Shown here: piece by piece, positions 14,106-14,619 of the stretch
How the letters are laid out: each line of letters opens with the position of its first letter
Numbering within the stretch: position 1 is the stretch's first letter
DNA from: JACVSF01 sp036702855
Lineage (GTDB): Bacteria; Cyanobacteriota; Cyanobacteriia; Phormidesmidales; Phormidesmidaceae
NCBI GenBank assembly: GCA_036702855.1
Contig: DATNQF010000220.1
Coordinates: forward strand, 1-14,619
Reading direction: 5' to 3'
DNA length: 14,619 nucleotides
Position numbers and translations under genes: made by a program
The notes under the pieces: model-generated
Told to the model about the DNA's origin: nothing
The model's database searches: none
What the model saw: only the letters and a program-made list of their open reading frames with translations

Positions 14106-14619
14106 ATGTTTTTCGTGCCGCATACACCTCTGCAAACGCCCCATAGCGGCTACCACTGGGACGGTAGCGATCGCAGATTTTTTGAGGGCTGGTATTTCCG
14201 GGTTACCCTGCCACAGGAACGCCAGACCTTTGCCTTCATGCACTCCATTGAAGACCCCGCAGGCGGCAAACCCCACAGTGGCGGCGCAACCCAAATTCTT
14301 GGTCCCGACGATAGTTATTTTTGCCGCACTTTTGGCCGAGTTGGCCAGTTCTGGGCCTGGCCTAACTCACTTGGTGTAGGCCACTGGCGCACAGACAAAG
14401 CCGACACTCCAGCCTGTTACCTGCTGCCAGAAGAGTTTGAGAGCCAAGTTAAAGAAGGCTACCAAGCGACCACCACCTGGCACCAAGGACGCTTGCACGA
14501 TCCCGCTACAGGCCAAAGCGTGGCATGGCAGTACAAGACCAATCCCATCTACGGCTGGGGCAACCCCAAGCAGACACAGCAATCTACCGCTGGCTGGCTC
14601 TCCCAACTCCAAATTTTTG
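14106..14619 (+). CDS. vte1: Tocopherol cyclase (3' end outside window)
   Basis: The first 171 residues of a protein of usually about 360. The enzyme closes the chromanol ring of dimethyl-phytylbenzoquinol precursors in tocopherol (vitamin E) synthesis, at membranes. The start MFFVPHTPLQTPHSGYHWDG is followed by RRFFEGWYFRVTLP, TFAFMHSIEDPAG, GGATQILGPDD, FWAWPNSLGVGHW, VKEGYQATTTWHQG and STAGWLSQLQIF. These elements occur in the same order in Synechocystis Slr1737 and plant VTE1, as I recall those sequences. The ATG at 14106 is the only ATG in frame after a stop at 14085-14087, and no ribosome binding site precedes it. An earlier ATG at 14057 is in another frame. The frame is open to the window end. 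Confidence 0.93.
   Translation, partial: MFFVPHTPLQTPHSGYHWDGSDRRFFEGWYFRVTLPQERQTFAFMHSIEDPAGGKPHSGGATQILGPDDSYFCRTFGRVGQFWAWPNSLGVGHWRTDKADTPACYLLPEEFESQVKEGYQATTTWHQGRLHDPATGQSVAWQYKTNPIYGWGNPKQTQQSTAGWLSQLQIF

Noticed and set aside
14052..14612. Minus-strand frames over the right end of the window
   Set aside because: They are opposite the tocopherol cyclase reading frame, which carries the family motifs in order.

Overview
The window looks like cyanobacterial chromosome. The octamer GCGATCGC, the HIP1 repeat typical of cyanobacteria, occurs at least 15 times (starts at 908, 2943, 3652, 5285, 5530, 7490, 7885, 10975, 11289, 11322, 11896, 12608, 12649, 13257 and 14167). Several genes also point that way: a plant/cyanobacterial-type tocopherol cyclase, a 433-residue glutamate-1-semialdehyde aminomutase of the C5 tetrapyrrole pathway, and a secreted TPR protein that looks like the front half of a CHAT-domain protein. 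The species cannot be fixed from sequence alone; a Leptolyngbya/Synechococcales-like cyanobacterium is a guess. I see no tRNA, rRNA, CRISPR array, insertion sequence or prophage gene.

Layout. 1-2864 (minus): a cobalamin-type radical SAM protein followed 20 bp later by a secreted TPR/CHAT-like protein cut by the left edge. 3119-4054 (plus): a short, stand-alone type II secretion F/PilC-like membrane protein with a palindrome in front. 4062-4292 (minus): a small unidentified protein. 4504-6500 (minus): a two-gene operon, a MerR-like regulator with a proline-rich linker overlapping a von Willebrand A protein by ATGA. Its promoter carries two matched 18-bp dyads and is predicted to make a leaderless mRNA. 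6682-7068 (minus): an NTF2/SnoaL-like protein. 7180-8100 (plus): an ABC-2-type ATPase. 8347-9648 (minus): hemL with a TTG start. 9818-10636 (minus): ftsE-like ATPase. 10946-11683 (minus): WecG/TagA/CpsF glycosyltransferase. 11875-13091 (plus): a Nudix hydrolase and a YgjP/WLM metal-dependent hydrolase, 8 bp apart. 13696-13911 (plus): a small protein. 14106-14619 (plus): tocopherol cyclase, cut by the right edge.

Most genes are ordinary housekeeping or accessory genes in one- or two-gene units. The gaps are rich in long inverted repeats: 8121-8158, 8231-8308, 4451-4484, 13323-13379 and 13945-14007. Some are likely terminators; others resemble the short GTAGGTTG and GGATGCGTTA palindromes dispersed in many cyanobacterial genomes. 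I found no clear multi-gene novel system. The parts most worth following are the MerR-like/vWA module with its tandem operators, the radical SAM plus TPR/CHAT-like pair, and the alternative hairpins before the tocopherol cyclase gene.
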